Source: an uncultured Clostridia bacterium
GTDB lineage: Bacteria > Bacillota > Clostridia > TANB77 > CAG-508
Assembly (NCBI GenBank): GCA_947601495.1
Contig: CANQGE010000014.1
Span: 1-38,276 of the forward strand
DNA length: 38,276 nt
Reading direction: 5' to 3'
In this document: in pieces, positions 16,952 to 25,515 of the stretch
Numbering within the stretch: the first letter of the stretch is position 1
Layout: every line of letters begins with the position of its first letter
Program-made: the position numbers and the translations under genes
Notes under the pieces: model-generated
Databases searched by the model: none
Told to the model about the DNA's origin: nothing
The model's input: only the letters and a program-made list of their open reading frames with translations

Positions 16952-18548
16952 AAAAATTAGAATCTATAAATTTATCAGTAGCTTTTAGTCTTTCTAAAAC
17001 ATATTCTTCAAATTTAGTTAGTTTTTCTTCCTCATCATTATAATTACTATCAACCCATCTAGTTTTATCTCTATTAAATGCACCAGAATCGTAAATCTGC
17101 TTAGAATAATTAGAAATAAGTTCTTTTAAATGTGATTCGGAATAGTAAGTGTTTCGTAGTTCTTTATATCTATTTTTTACTAAATCATTAATTTTAGTAT
17201 CATTTAAATTCTTTAGAGCTCCTATTGCATTTAATTTAAAGTTAATAGTTTCATCAACAGCTACAGCATATTCGTTGGTAAAGTTTTTGCTAGTTTCATT
17301 ATAAACATTTCCCATAGACAAATCATAATCCCAAGGAGTATAGATAAAAACATTTTTATTATTATGTTTTTTTATTGATATGAAAACGTTTTTTAAAACG
17401 TCGGCTTTTGCATTGTCATTTCCTTGAATAAATTCTTGGAACAGATAATAATCTATAACATTGTTTATATCACTTATATTATATAATTCATCTACATTTT
17501 TACTTTGCAAAAGAGTTACATAATAATTTTTTAAATATTGCCAGCCAGTAGCTTCATCTTTAGCTTCATTTCTTAATTCATAATTTGGAAGTTTATTTTC
17601 TTTATATTCTAAAACATGAGATTCAGTTTCATCATATTGATTTTTTGAAAATAGATATTCTTGATTATTATCTATATTTAATTGTTTTTCATCAATACGA
17701 TATCCTAAAGCATAAAGTCCCCAATATTCATTATTTATAAAAAGCTCAAGAAATTTATATTGATTTCCATTAGTTATTCCAAACATATTATTTTTAGCAG
17801 AGGCTTCATACCATAAGTTGCTTGCAAAAACATTTCTAATTTTTTCTTGGTCGTTGTATGCAGCATATAATATCCAATCATCATCTTTTCTCATACCTAA
17901 TAAAGATAGGTGATTTTTTCTTGTGTGATTTCCTAAAGATTCCATTTTTAATGAAAGTTTAAAACATTTTTTAGGAAATACTGCTGATATTTGACCACGA
18001 ATATGCATTTTTCCATCAGACCTTGTAATTCTTTTAGCAGATTTTTTACTATTATCAAAAAGATATAAAGACATGTTTATATCTGATGTTCGAGATAAGT
18101 TATCAATATCATTAGAAGTAATATTTAATATTGGCAAAGTGGTACACCTTAATGCATATATTGTAAATTCAGTATCGTTATATAGCATTATTTCTACACA
18201 ATCATTATTTTCTATTAAATTATCGGTTATTTTTTTATTAATTACTAATTTTAAATCGTCTTTATTAGTTTTATAACTAACAGTTGGATTATATCTATTA
18301 CTATAACTTTCTATTAGGGAATAGTAATAAGTACAATTAACATTATCAAAAAGAAGCTCGTAATCATTGAATTTTAGTGATGTTGTAAAATTTTCATTTG
18401 TCATTGTTCTTTTACTAATTATTTCATTCCAAGTTTCATCACTAACTAATAAATCTTCATAATTACAGCTTTTATGATAAAGAAAGACAGAAAATATTAA
18501 AATTAATAAAATTAATATTATACAAATTAATATAATTTTTTTATTCAT
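16950..18548 (-). CDS. CotH kinase-like protein, membrane-anchored
   Basis: CotH-family proteins are atypical kinases; Bacillus CotH phosphorylates spore-coat proteins. This 532-residue member has an N-terminal membrane anchor or uncleaved signal (about 4-24), so most of it lies outside the membrane. Family motifs in order are KMHIRGQISAVFPKKCFKLS near 185, LLGMRKDDDWILYAAYNDQ near 216, LFINNEYWGLYALGYRIDEK near 270 and the metal-binding FIYTPWDYDLSMGN near 408. It begins 9 bases after the DUF4956 stop and is the last gene of a VTC-DUF4956-CotH operon, a grouping seen in many bacteria. A coat role is possible but not shown by this context. Confidence 0.87.
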   Translation of the reverse strand: MNKKIILICIILILLILIFSVFLYHKSCNYEDLLVSDETWNEIISKRTMTNENFTTSLKFNDYELLFDNVNCTYYYSLIESYSNRYNPTVSYKTNKDDLKLVINKKITDNLIENNDCVEIMLYNDTEFTIYALRCTTLPILNITSNDIDNLSRTSDINMSLYLFDNSKKSAKRITRSDGKMHIRGQISAVFPKKCFKLSLKMESLGNHTRKNHLSLLGMRKDDDWILYAAYNDQEKIRNVFASNLWYEASAKNNMFGITNGNQYKFLELFINNEYWGLYALGYRIDEKQLNIDNNQEYLFSKNQYDETESHVLEYKENKLPNYELRNEAKDEATGWQYLKNYYVTLLQSKNVDELYNISDINNVIDYYLFQEFIQGNDNAKADVLKNVFISIKKHNNKNVFIYTPWDYDLSMGNVYNETSKNFTNEYAVAVDETINFKLNAIGALKNLNDTKINDLVKNRYKELRNTYYSESHLKELISNYSKQIYDSGAFNRDKTRWVDSNYNDEEEKLTKFEEYVLERLKATDKFIDSNF

Positions 18549-18557
18549 ATTTTTATC

Positions 18558-19226
18558 CTATACAATATCTTCTTGATCATATTCAATTATAGAAAATTTT
18601 TCAACAAATTTTTGCTCTTTTAAATCTTTAGTTAAATCCTCAGGATTTTTTAGTAGCATTTCTATGGCATAGTCTAAACCTTTAGAAGTAAAGTTTCTGC
18701 TTTTAATTCTAAATCTTTTTACATGCTTTTTTAAAACATCAACAATATTTTTTTCTTCACAGTCCTTACAGTGAATAACAAGCACATAAGGTAACTTTCC
18801 AAATTTTATATTTTCTAAAACTGCTAAAAGTATTGTTACTGCAATAGAAGTTAGAATTGCTACTTCATATAATTGACAGCCACATATAATTCCAATATAT
18901 ACAGACCAAAGAATATATAACATATCTATTGGATCTTTTACTGCTGTTCTAAATCTTATGATAGCGAGAGCACCAATTGTTCCTAAAGTAATAACAATAT
19001 TAGATTGTAAGCATAAAATTATTGTTGATATGAAAAATGGTAATATTGTTATTAAAATATTAAATTGTTTATTATAAAAACTTCTGTGTGATACAAATCT
19101 GTAAATTAAAAATTCATAAACTGATAATACGAATACAACTAATAAAACAGATAGGGTAGTGGTAACTCCTATATCAATTCCAAATGAATTAAAAATGTTA
19201 TTAAAAACTTCAATTATTCTACTCAT
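18558..19226 (-). CDS. DUF4956 membrane protein
   Basis: A 222-residue membrane protein of the DUF4956 family. About four hydrophobic segments are visible (roughly 20-44, 54-75, 77-90 and 104-140). The conserved TLGTIGALAIIRFRTAVKDP stretch near 80-99 is the hallmark of the family. A soluble C-terminal part of about 75 residues carries CKDCEEKN. The start overlaps the VTC-domain stop by four bases (ATGA). The consistent pairing of DUF4956 with VTC-type polymerases suggests a joint membrane complex; its function is unproven. Confidence 0.87.
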   Translation of the reverse strand: MSRIIEVFNNIFNSFGIDIGVTTTLSVLLVVFVLSVYEFLIYRFVSHRSFYNKQFNILITILPFFISTIILCLQSNIVITLGTIGALAIIRFRTAVKDPIDMLYILWSVYIGIICGCQLYEVAILTSIAVTILLAVLENIKFGKLPYVLVIHCKDCEEKNIVDVLKKHVKRFRIKSRNFTSKGLDYAIEMLLKNPEDLTKDLKEQKFVEKFSIIEYDQEDIV

Positions 19227-19921
19227 AATAAATTACCTATTACTTTCTTTCTTCCTATATAATATTTTGAAAAAGAGGTTTGATTAAATCCTGTTGAACA
19301 AACTATATTTTTTATGTATCCTGGTAAAATATCATCAAATTTTACTTCTAAAATATGATAATTGTGTTCTTGCAAAGGAAAAACTACATAATTTCCAGTA
19401 ATGAAATTATCAATATCATAAGAAGCATTGATGTTTGTATCAATTGTTATACGAATATTTAAAATTGGTTCTATAAAAGCGGTTCTTTCATAGTTAATAA
19501 TTACTTTAGGTTTAAAATTTTTTGTAATAATATCTACTATGAATTCTTTTAGTAGTGCTTTGTCTGTTTTCCAAAAGATATCCATATAATCACTAGAAAA
19601 TATTTGATTAAATTCTTTAGTAGTTAAGCTACATTTTCTTTTATGACATTTTCCAGATAATTTTTCTTTTTTCTCTAAAAATAGATTTGTACTTAAATCA
19701 TTATAATATCTAATTCTCCATTTTGACCTTTTAAAATCACCAGATTCAACTTGTTTTGCTGATGTGTTTTTGTAATCATCAAAATACAAACTATGTATAA
19801 TATAATTTCCATTTTTTGTTGAATTTTCATCGAGCTGTAATAATGGGGAGAGTCTAGATTTTAATAATTCAAGATTGCAATTTGATAAAATATATTTCTG
19901 TTCATTCCTATATTTTTTCAT
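19223..19921 (-). CDS. VTC-domain protein (polyphosphate polymerase-like)
   Basis: A cytoplasmic tunnel-fold protein of the VTC domain family (PF09359). In yeast Vtc4 this domain makes polyphosphate from ATP; in bacteria the product is not firmly known. The charged tunnel residues are present: YRNEQKYIL at the N-terminus, SLYFDDY, KRSKWRIRYYND, LFLEKKEK, HKRKCSL, VIINYERTAF and HILEVKFDD. I choose the ATG at 19921 (232 residues) because GGAGG lies 5 bases before it; the frame extends 16 residues further upstream without a ribosome site. First gene of the operon, divergent from the pyrophosphatase gene. Confidence 0.87.
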   Translation of the reverse strand: MKKYRNEQKYILSNCNLELLKSRLSPLLQLDENSTKNGNYIIHSLYFDDYKNTSAKQVESGDFKRSKWRIRYYNDLSTNLFLEKKEKLSGKCHKRKCSLTTKEFNQIFSSDYMDIFWKTDKALLKEFIVDIITKNFKPKVIINYERTAFIEPILNIRITIDTNINASYDIDNFITGNYVVFPLQEHNYHILEVKFDDILPGYIKNIVCSTGFNQTSFSKYYIGRKKVIGNLL

Positions 19922-19937
19922 AAAAACCTCCGTGCAA

Positions 19938-19966
19938 ATTTTATCATAGGTTTCTAATAAAATCAA
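19938..19966 (-). promoter_or_regulatory. Promoter of the VTC-DUF4956-CotH operon
   Basis: On the minus strand TTGATT (19966-19961), a 17-base spacer ending TGA, and TAAAAT (19943-19938): an extended -10 promoter. It is back to back with the pyrophosphatase promoter. Confidence 0.7.
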
Positions 19967-20003
19967 CATCTTTGCGTATTTTAAAAGAAATTAACATAAA
20001 ATA

Positions 20004-20032
20004 TTGAAAAAAAGGCTAAAAGCTGTTATAAT
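20004..20032 (+). promoter_or_regulatory. Promoter of the pyrophosphatase gene
   Basis: TTGAAA (20004-20009), a 17-base spacer and a perfect TATAAT (20027-20032). It implies a leader of about 240 bases before the coding start at 20281. Confidence 0.8.
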
Positions 20033-20038
20033 AGAAAT

Positions 20039-20280
20039 GTATAGCCTTCATACAGGCTATTTGAAATAGATGTCAAGTTAAAAAGAAGGGAGATGAAGAG
20101 AGCAAACAAAGAGCGAATTTAACTGAATAGTAGACGGTATCAACAACAACGACGACTAGTAACTCTTGAGGCACTCGACTAACTTTAGCGACATAGATGA
20201 CATTGATGGGAGGTAATTCCAATGCACAGCTAATAGAACGTATCTCTGCTAATTGATGACTAAGATAGGAGGCAAGCATA
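20039..20280 (+). promoter_or_regulatory. Long 5' leader of hppA with hairpin and mini-ORFs
   Basis: The leader is GC-richer than the surrounding chromosome. It begins with a perfect hairpin, ATAGCCT/AGGCTAT with a 6-base loop (20041-20060). A short ORF MKRANKERI (20093-20122) has its ribosome site too close to the ATG. A 19-residue ORF runs 20197-20256. A three-codon ORF, Met-His-Ser (20222-20233), lies 8 bases behind a strong GGGAGG. The hppA ATG has its own AGGAGG. I do not recognise a known riboswitch class or a T-box motif. Regulation by leader translation or RNA structure is plausible but unproven. Confidence 0.5.
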
Positions 20281-22434
20281 ATGGTATACCTGATCATTAC
20301 GCTAATCGTGGCACTCACGGCAATTGGATATGCCGTACGCAACTACATTTACCTCAAGGAAGAACTGCCTGAGGGAACTCCGGAAATGGTCCAAATCGCA
20401 CACTTCATCCGCGAAGGCGCGAACACTTTCCTCAGGAAGCTGTATGCCATCGTTATACCGGTAATGCTAGTGATAGCCCTTGTGCTGTCTGGAATGCTGG
20501 ATTTTAGCGTGGCGGTTGCTTTCATCATTGGCACTTTGATGAGCGCTACTGCCGGTATCTTTGGCATGCAGGGAGCTACTCGTGCAAACGTGCGTGTTGC
20601 CGAGAAAGCTAGGACCAGTAGGAACATATTCGAAACCCTCAAGGTTGCCGTTTTGGGCGGAAGCATAAATGGACTTTCCACCATGGGTTTCGCTTTGCTT
20701 GGCCTGGTTATAGTGTGTCTCTTATACTATAAGCAGTTGTTTAGCATTGCTGAAACAACGAATAGCTGGGGAGTTGGGTACATTCCGATATCCCAGATAC
20801 TCACGGCTTACGCCTTGGGATGTTCTGTGATTGCCATATTTGCGCGCGTTGCAGGTGGCATATACACAAAGGGCTCTGACACCGCAGCTGACTTGGTTGG
20901 TAAGACCGAGGAGCGGATTCCCGAGGATGACCCAAGGAATGCCGCTGTTATTGCCGACAACGTTGGCGACAACGTTGGCGACACTGCGGGACTTGGCTCT
21001 GACTTGCTTGAGTCCTTTATGGGCACAATCGTCTCGACAATAGTGTTGCTCATCCACACTATTGTAAGCTATATGGCGATGAACATGGAATTTAGCCAGA
21101 GGCTTTACGAGAAGATGCTCATCTTTCCCATTGTCTTCGTGACTATAGGATTGTTCTCCTGTGAGCTTTCGCTCTTCAGGTTCCTGAAGAAGAAGGCCCC
21201 AGCTGAAGATGAGCCTATCAATCCCCATAAAGAACTGAACAAGTTCACATGGACCTCTGCTGGCCTTACAGCAGCTTTGAATATAGCCTTCACATTTATG
21301 CTGTTTGGAGGCGAGACCACTGGAAGTCTGCCGTTTAGGTTCGGCTTTGCTTCACTAATCATTTCTGCTGTCGTGGGAATCGTCGCGGGTATTGCCATTG
21401 GCCTTATCACAGAAATTTACACCAGCGATGAGAAATCGACAACGAAAAAAATTGTCGAAATTGCTCCCAAAGGGGCATCTTTGGTTATAAATCAAGGTAT
21501 GGCTGGAGCAATGAAATCGGTTCTTCCGATTGTAGTTGTATTGGCCTGCATTGTTCTTATACCATATGCCTGTGCCGGATTTTTGGGAATTGCGATTTCC
21601 GCAGTTGGTATGTTGTCCTTCGTTGCGGCAACAGTCACTGTGGACTCGTATGGACCAATTGCCGACAACGCCGGGGGCATTGCAGAAATGGCAAAGCTTG
21701 GCGATGATGTCCGCAAAATAACCGATATGCTCGACTCTGTGGGTAATACCACGGCAGCAATCGGTAAAGGACTCGCAATCGGTGCTGCTTCTTCTACCAC
21801 GATTGGTATGATGATTGCCTATGTTTATATCTTCAGTCCGCCAACGGCGGAAGTGAGTTTGAACATGATCAACCCTCTAGTTTTCGCAGGACTGCTAGTG
21901 GGTTGCGCGATAACATACTTCTTTTCGGGTATGTTAATCGAGGCAGTAGCCGAAGTCGCTGAGCGGATGGTCCAGGAAGTCCGCAGACAGTTTGCAGAAA
22001 TTCCTGGACTTCGAGAGGGAGAAGCCCTGCCGGACTACAAAGAGTGCGTCGAAATTGCTACTGTGGGAGCTATTAAGGAAATGAAGCTTCCCGCAATTAT
22101 AGCCATCATTTTGCCGATCGTTGGCGGATTCATTATGGGACCGCTATTTGTCGGAGGTATTTTGATGGGGGCAATTTTGTCTGCCATCGTTCTTGCAGTC
22201 TTCTGCGGAAATTCTGGTGGAGCCTGGGATAACGCCAAGAAGATGGTTGAATCTCTTGGCAAAAAAGGCTACCCAGAACACATCGCAACTGTTGTGGGCG
22301 ACACTGTTGGCGATTCGCTCAAAGACACTGTTGGACCGAGCCTGGACATATTTATCAAAATTATGTCCACAGTGTCGATATTGTTCGCCCCCTTATTTTC
22401 TGTTTACAACTTGCTCAATCTATTCGGCAAGTAA
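20281..22434 (+). CDS. hppA: Membrane-bound proton/sodium pyrophosphatase, K+-dependent type
   Basis: Couples hydrolysis of pyrophosphate to export of H+ or Na+ across the membrane. The 717 residues with about 16 hydrophobic segments fit the family. Substrate-site motifs include DTAADLVGKTEERIPEDDPRN, then DNVGDNVGDTAG near 226 and SDLLESF. The GNTTAAIGKG motif near 488 has Ala where K+-independent enzymes carry Lys, so K+-dependence is expected. Whether it pumps Na+ or H+ is not decided. Codon use is strikingly unlike the neighbours, with many CTG, GGC, GCC and CGC codons and overall balanced GC. Together with its own leader and terminator this suggests horizontal gain. It is divergent from the VTC operon, so pyrophosphate or polyphosphate metabolism may link the two. 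Confidence 0.95.
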   Translation: MVYLIITLIVALTAIGYAVRNYIYLKEELPEGTPEMVQIAHFIREGANTFLRKLYAIVIPVMLVIALVLSGMLDFSVAVAFIIGTLMSATAGIFGMQGATRANVRVAEKARTSRNIFETLKVAVLGGSINGLSTMGFALLGLVIVCLLYYKQLFSIAETTNSWGVGYIPISQILTAYALGCSVIAIFARVAGGIYTKGSDTAADLVGKTEERIPEDDPRNAAVIADNVGDNVGDTAGLGSDLLESFMGTIVSTIVLLIHTIVSYMAMNMEFSQRLYEKMLIFPIVFVTIGLFSCELSLFRFLKKKAPAEDEPINPHKELNKFTWTSAGLTAALNIAFTFMLFGGETTGSLPFRFGFASLIISAVVGIVAGIAIGLITEIYTSDEKSTTKKIVEIAPKGASLVINQGMAGAMKSVLPIVVVLACIVLIPYACAGFLGIAISAVGMLSFVAATVTVDSYGPIADNAGGIAEMAKLGDDVRKITDMLDSVGNTTAAIGKGLAIGAASSTTIGMMIAYVYIFSPPTAEVSLNMINPLVFAGLLVGCAITYFFSGMLIEAVAEVAERMVQEVRRQFAEIPGLREGEALPDYKECVEIATVGAIKEMKLPAIIAIILPIVGGFIMGPLFVGGILMGAILSAIVLAVFCGNSGGAWDNAKKMVESLGKKGYPEHIATVVGDTVGDSLKDTVGPSLDIFIKIMSTVSILFAPLFSVYNLLNLFGK

Positions 22435-22454
22435 TAGTTTGCCGTGAAAAAAAG

Positions 22455-22492
22455 CGAAGAGCTCCTTGGGGTAATTCCCAGGGAGCTCTTCT
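22455..22492 (+). terminator. GC-rich hairpin terminator of hppA
   Basis: The arms GAAGAGCTCCTTGGG and CCCAGGGAGCTCTTC form a 15-bp stem with one G-T pair. The T tract after it is weak. Its GC-rich stem matches the composition of hppA rather than the host chromosome. Confidence 0.75.
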
Positions 22493-22521
22493 GCATATTT
22501 TAATAAAATTTTTTTAAAGAT

Positions 22522-22550
22522 TTGATTATTATTAATTGATATGATAATAT
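22522..22550 (+). promoter_or_regulatory. Promoter of the VanZ-like gene and malQ
   Basis: TTGATT (22522-22527), a 17-base spacer with TGA at its end, and TAATAT (22545-22550). Confidence 0.55.
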
Positions 22551-22589
22551 ATTTAAATAGAAATACACAAAAGTAAAGGAGTTAGAAAG

Positions 22590-23009
22590 ATGACAAAATT
22601 CTTATATTGGATTGTTGAGCTAATTTCAAAAGCACATACTTTTATTATGCACATAAACGATACTTATGAATATGAGTTCACAGATAAGGAATTACACTTT
22701 ATAATTATTGGCTTATTAGGAATTTTTTTAATTATTGTAATATATCCAATTTTTAAGTATCTTGCAAAAAAAAATCATTTTCTAACTTTAACAGGAATTT
22801 ATGTTTTTACTTTAATTGTTGTTATAACTTTTGCCATTGAAATAGGACAGAAAATTACCAACACTGGAAATATGGAATTTGCTGATGTACTATTTGGAAT
22901 TACGGGCTTTGTATCGATGTATATTGGACTGGCAGTAATTGTTGGAATTATTAAATTTATAACAAATATAATTAAAAAACATATTAATAAAGAAGAAAAC
23001 AATAAATAA
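22590..23009 (+). CDS. Small VanZ-like membrane protein
   Basis: A 139-residue integral membrane protein with three hydrophobic segments (about 33-56, 64-83 and 101-125). The stretch AIEIGQKITNTGNMEFADVL near 82-101, a Glu-x-x-Gln pair followed by a conserved Asp, resembles the core pattern of VanZ-like proteins. The family is linked to glycopeptide tolerance in some cases, but most members have no known role. A strong AAAGGAG ribosome site precedes the ATG. malQ follows by 25 bases. The family match is tentative. Confidence 0.6.
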   Translation: MTKFLYWIVELISKAHTFIMHINDTYEYEFTDKELHFIIIGLLGIFLIIVIYPIFKYLAKKNHFLTLTGIYVFTLIVVITFAIEIGQKITNTGNMEFADVLFGITGFVSMYIGLAVIVGIIKFITNIIKKHINKEENNK

Positions 23010-23034
23010 AAATATTTACAAAAGAGGAAAATGT

Positions 23035-24354
23035 ATGAAAGAAAAAGGAATTTTACTTCCAATTTTTTCTTTGCCAAGTAAATATGGTATTGGGGATTTT
23101 GGAAAAGAAGCATATGAATTTATAAACATACTAAGTGAAAATAATATGAAGTATTGGCAAATTTTGCCTATAAACGCTTGCGAAAACTTACCATATTCAC
23201 CACAAAGTTATTATGCGTTAAATGAAAGCTATATATCACTAGATATGCTAAAAGAAGAAAATCTGATTGAAAATCCAGAAGTAAGAGAAGACACAGATAG
23301 AGTAAAATACGATAATTTTAAAGAAAAATATTATTATGAAGCTTTTAGAAATTTTACTAAAAATGAAGAATATGAGAAGTTTATCGAAAATAAAGAAATA
23401 GAAGAATATGCTGAGTTTATAAGTGATTTAAAAGGAGAAGAAAAAGACTATCATTTATTTTTGCAATACATAGCAAGCAAACAATGGCTTAATTTAAAGC
23501 AATATGCAAATTCAAAGAATGTGGAAATAATTGGAGATATGCCAATATATCCAACTTTTGAATCAAGTGAAACTAAATACCATCCAGAATGTTTTGAAAT
23601 GGAAAATGGAAAATTTACTTTTGAGTCAGGCACACCACCAGATTATTTCAATTCTGATGGACAAAAATGGAATAGCCCAGTATATAACATAGAAAACATT
23701 AAAAATAATAATTATGAATATTTAGTAAAAAGATTTAAATATTATTTAAAACTATTTGATAAAGTTAGAATAGATTACTTTAGGGGATATGATTCATTTT
23801 TTAAAATACCAATTGGTAAAACAGGAAAAGAAGGCTTTTATGTGGATGGTGTAAGCTATGGATTTTTTGATGAACTATTTAAAAACAAAAACATAAAAGT
23901 TGATAGTCTAATAATAGAGGATTTAGGAGATATAAGAGAAGAAACAATTAAATTAAGAAACCACTATGGATTTACAAGACAAAAAATTTTACAATTTACA
24001 ATAGACTTAAATAACTTATATGACAGAGATAATGAATCAGAAAATGTTTTAGTTTATCCTGGAAATCATGATAATTATACAATATATGGTTGGTATAAAA
24101 CTTTAAATGATGAATATAAAGAAAGATTAAAAGAATTTTTAAGAAGAAATGAATGTTATGATATAAATGTTAATATTGGAATGATGCAATATTGTTCAAA
24201 ATGTAAGGCAAAAATGGCAATAATATCGGTTCAAGATATTTTAGGCTTAGATGACAGTGCTAGGATTAATTTTCCAGGAACAATTTCAGAAAATAATTGG
24301 TCTTGGAAACTTACGAGCTTTGATGATTTTAAAGAAAGAATAAAGGACTTTTAA
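23035..24354 (+). CDS. malQ: 4-alpha-glucanotransferase (GH77)
   Basis: Transfers alpha-1,4-glucan segments between maltooligosaccharides in glycogen or maltodextrin metabolism. The GH77 catalytic triad is intact: nucleophile Asp247 in RIDYFRGYD, acid/base Glu295 in IIEDLGD and Asp346 in GNHDN. The N-terminus GILLPIFSLPSKYGIGDFG is diagnostic. At 439 residues it is shorter than the usual 480-500, with trimming mainly in the insertion between about 110 and 135 and the C-terminal part. The start is the second of two nearby ATGs, in frame behind AAGAGGA. No other glycogen genes are nearby. Confidence 0.9.
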   Translation: MKEKGILLPIFSLPSKYGIGDFGKEAYEFINILSENNMKYWQILPINACENLPYSPQSYYALNESYISLDMLKEENLIENPEVREDTDRVKYDNFKEKYYYEAFRNFTKNEEYEKFIENKEIEEYAEFISDLKGEEKDYHLFLQYIASKQWLNLKQYANSKNVEIIGDMPIYPTFESSETKYHPECFEMENGKFTFESGTPPDYFNSDGQKWNSPVYNIENIKNNNYEYLVKRFKYYLKLFDKVRIDYFRGYDSFFKIPIGKTGKEGFYVDGVSYGFFDELFKNKNIKVDSLIIEDLGDIREETIKLRNHYGFTRQKILQFTIDLNNLYDRDNESENVLVYPGNHDNYTIYGWYKTLNDEYKERLKEFLRRNECYDINVNIGMMQYCSKCKAKMAIISVQDILGLDDSARINFPGTISENNWSWKLTSFDDFKERIKDF

Positions 24355-24447
24355 AAATGGAGGTATATAATTGATTTAATGCCAGATTCAGAAATAGAAT
24401 CTAAATTGCAACAAATTGGAAATAGTGAAGAAAACATAAAAAAGAGC

Positions 24448-24477
24448 AAAACTACCCTTAAATGGGTAGTTTTTTTA
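24448..24477 (+). terminator. Intrinsic terminator after malQ
   Basis: AAAACTACCC and GGGTAGTTTT form a 10-bp stem with a 6-base loop and a run of seven T. Between malQ and this hairpin, GGAGG (24359-24363) precedes an open frame with no ATG until 24379 that reads through the hairpin (ends 24495). It may be a remnant of a gene interrupted when the neighbouring recombinase locus arrived. Confidence 0.8.
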
Positions 24478-24515
24478 TATTTTAAACATAGATAAAAGTA
24501 AAAGAGGTGATATAT

Positions 24516-25460
24516 ATGCTAATAAAAGAAAATATCTTAAATAAGAAAAATAAAAGGAATATTGTATTTGAAATTATTGCAAGTGAATGGCTAAAAATCA
24601 AAGAAAAAGAAGTTAAAAAATCTACTTTTTCAAATTATTTATATATTATAAAAAAATATTTAATTTGTGAGTTTGGAAATATGAAGATAGAGAAGCTAGA
24701 AAAAAATGATTTTAATAAATATATTGATATATTAAGTAAAAAATTAAAATCTAAAACAATAAAAGATATTATTATAATTTTAAAGGCTATTTTAAATTAT
24801 TCAAATGAAAAATACAACAGTAATATAAAAACACAAAAAATAAAACCTCCTAAATTAAATCAAGATGTATTGCAAATATTAAATAGAGAAGAAAAAGAAA
24901 AGCTAACAAAATATTGTGTAAAAGAAAATTCTTTTAAAAGTATTGGAATTATAATATGTTTGAATACAGGATTAAGAATTGGAGAGATTTGCGCATTACG
25001 TTTTAAAGATATTGATTTAGACAAAAAAGAAATTTTTATTAAAAACACATTGCAAAGGATTTATGATAGTACTTTAGAGAAAACCAAAATAATTATTGAT
25101 GAACCAAAAACAAAATCATCAGTTAGATGCATACCAATTTCAAATAAATTATATAACATAATAAAGAAAGTTAGTGATAATCATAATGAAAATGACTTCT
25201 TTCTAACTTGTAATGAAAGGCGATATATTGAACCAAGAATTTATAGGGAATATTTTAAAAAAGTATTAATAAAAAGCAAAATAAAATATCCTTATAAATT
25301 TCACGCTTTAAGGCATACATTTGCGACTGAATGTATAGATGTGGGAATGGATGCAAAAAGCTTAAGTGAAATATTAGGACATGCTAATGTGGATATAACT
25401 CTTAACAGATATGTACATTCATCTTATGAAAGAAAAAAGAAATACTTAGAAAAATTATAA
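24516..25460 (+). CDS. Tyrosine site-specific recombinase, candidate DNA invertase
   Basis: Phage-integrase family recombinase. An N-terminal SAM-like core-binding domain (about 15-105) precedes a catalytic domain with Arg154 (LNTGLRIGE), a lysine in the EPKTKSSVRCIPI hairpin, His263-Ala-Leu-Arg266, His289 (ILGHAN) and nucleophile Tyr299 (NRYVHS). I place the start at the ATG at 24516; the in-frame GTG at 24507 overlaps the AGAGG ribosome site. At about 314 residues it is the size of Xer-like invertases and shorter than most phage integrases, with no Arm-binding N-terminal extension. The gene ends 12 bases before the first of two inverted repeats, which suggests it acts on them. Unlike the XerC/D-type gene at 9.7 kb it has no housekeeping context. 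Confidence 0.87.
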   Translation: MLIKENILNKKNKRNIVFEIIASEWLKIKEKEVKKSTFSNYLYIIKKYLICEFGNMKIEKLEKNDFNKYIDILSKKLKSKTIKDIIIILKAILNYSNEKYNSNIKTQKIKPPKLNQDVLQILNREEKEKLTKYCVKENSFKSIGIIICLNTGLRIGEICALRFKDIDLDKKEIFIKNTLQRIYDSTLEKTKIIIDEPKTKSSVRCIPISNKLYNIIKKVSDNHNENDFFLTCNERRYIEPRIYREYFKKVLIKSKIKYPYKFHALRHTFATECIDVGMDAKSLSEILGHANVDITLNRYVHSSYERKKKYLEKL

Positions 25461-25515
25461 AATAAATATCTAATCTTCAAGTTGATAACTTAAAGACTAG
25501 ATATTTATTTTTTTA
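25460..25515 (+). terminator. Terminator hairpin of the recombinase gene, enclosing the left inverted repeat
   Basis: AAATAAATATCTA (25460-25472) pairs perfectly with TAGATATTTATTT (25498-25510), followed by a T run. The left inverted repeat occupies the loop and folds on itself. Inversion of the segment would carry the right arm away and destroy this hairpin. Confidence 0.65.

Noticed and set aside
20093-20122. Nine-residue leader peptide MKRANKERI
   Set aside because: The GGGAG sequence touches the ATG, too close for efficient initiation; kept only as part of the leader description.
20039-20280. T-box or tRNA-like element in the hppA leader
   Set aside because: No T-box signature (AGGGTGGNACCGCG), no specifier stem and no tRNA cloverleaf could be drawn.
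20722-21228. Long open frame on the minus strand inside hppA
   Set aside because: It is antisense to conserved pyrophosphatase motifs, with no ribosome site and low-complexity content; the GC-richer DNA simply has fewer stops.
24370-24495. Short coding frame between malQ and the recombinase
   Set aside because: No normal start codon lies at the right distance from GGAGG, and the frame reads through the terminator hairpin; at most a gene remnant.
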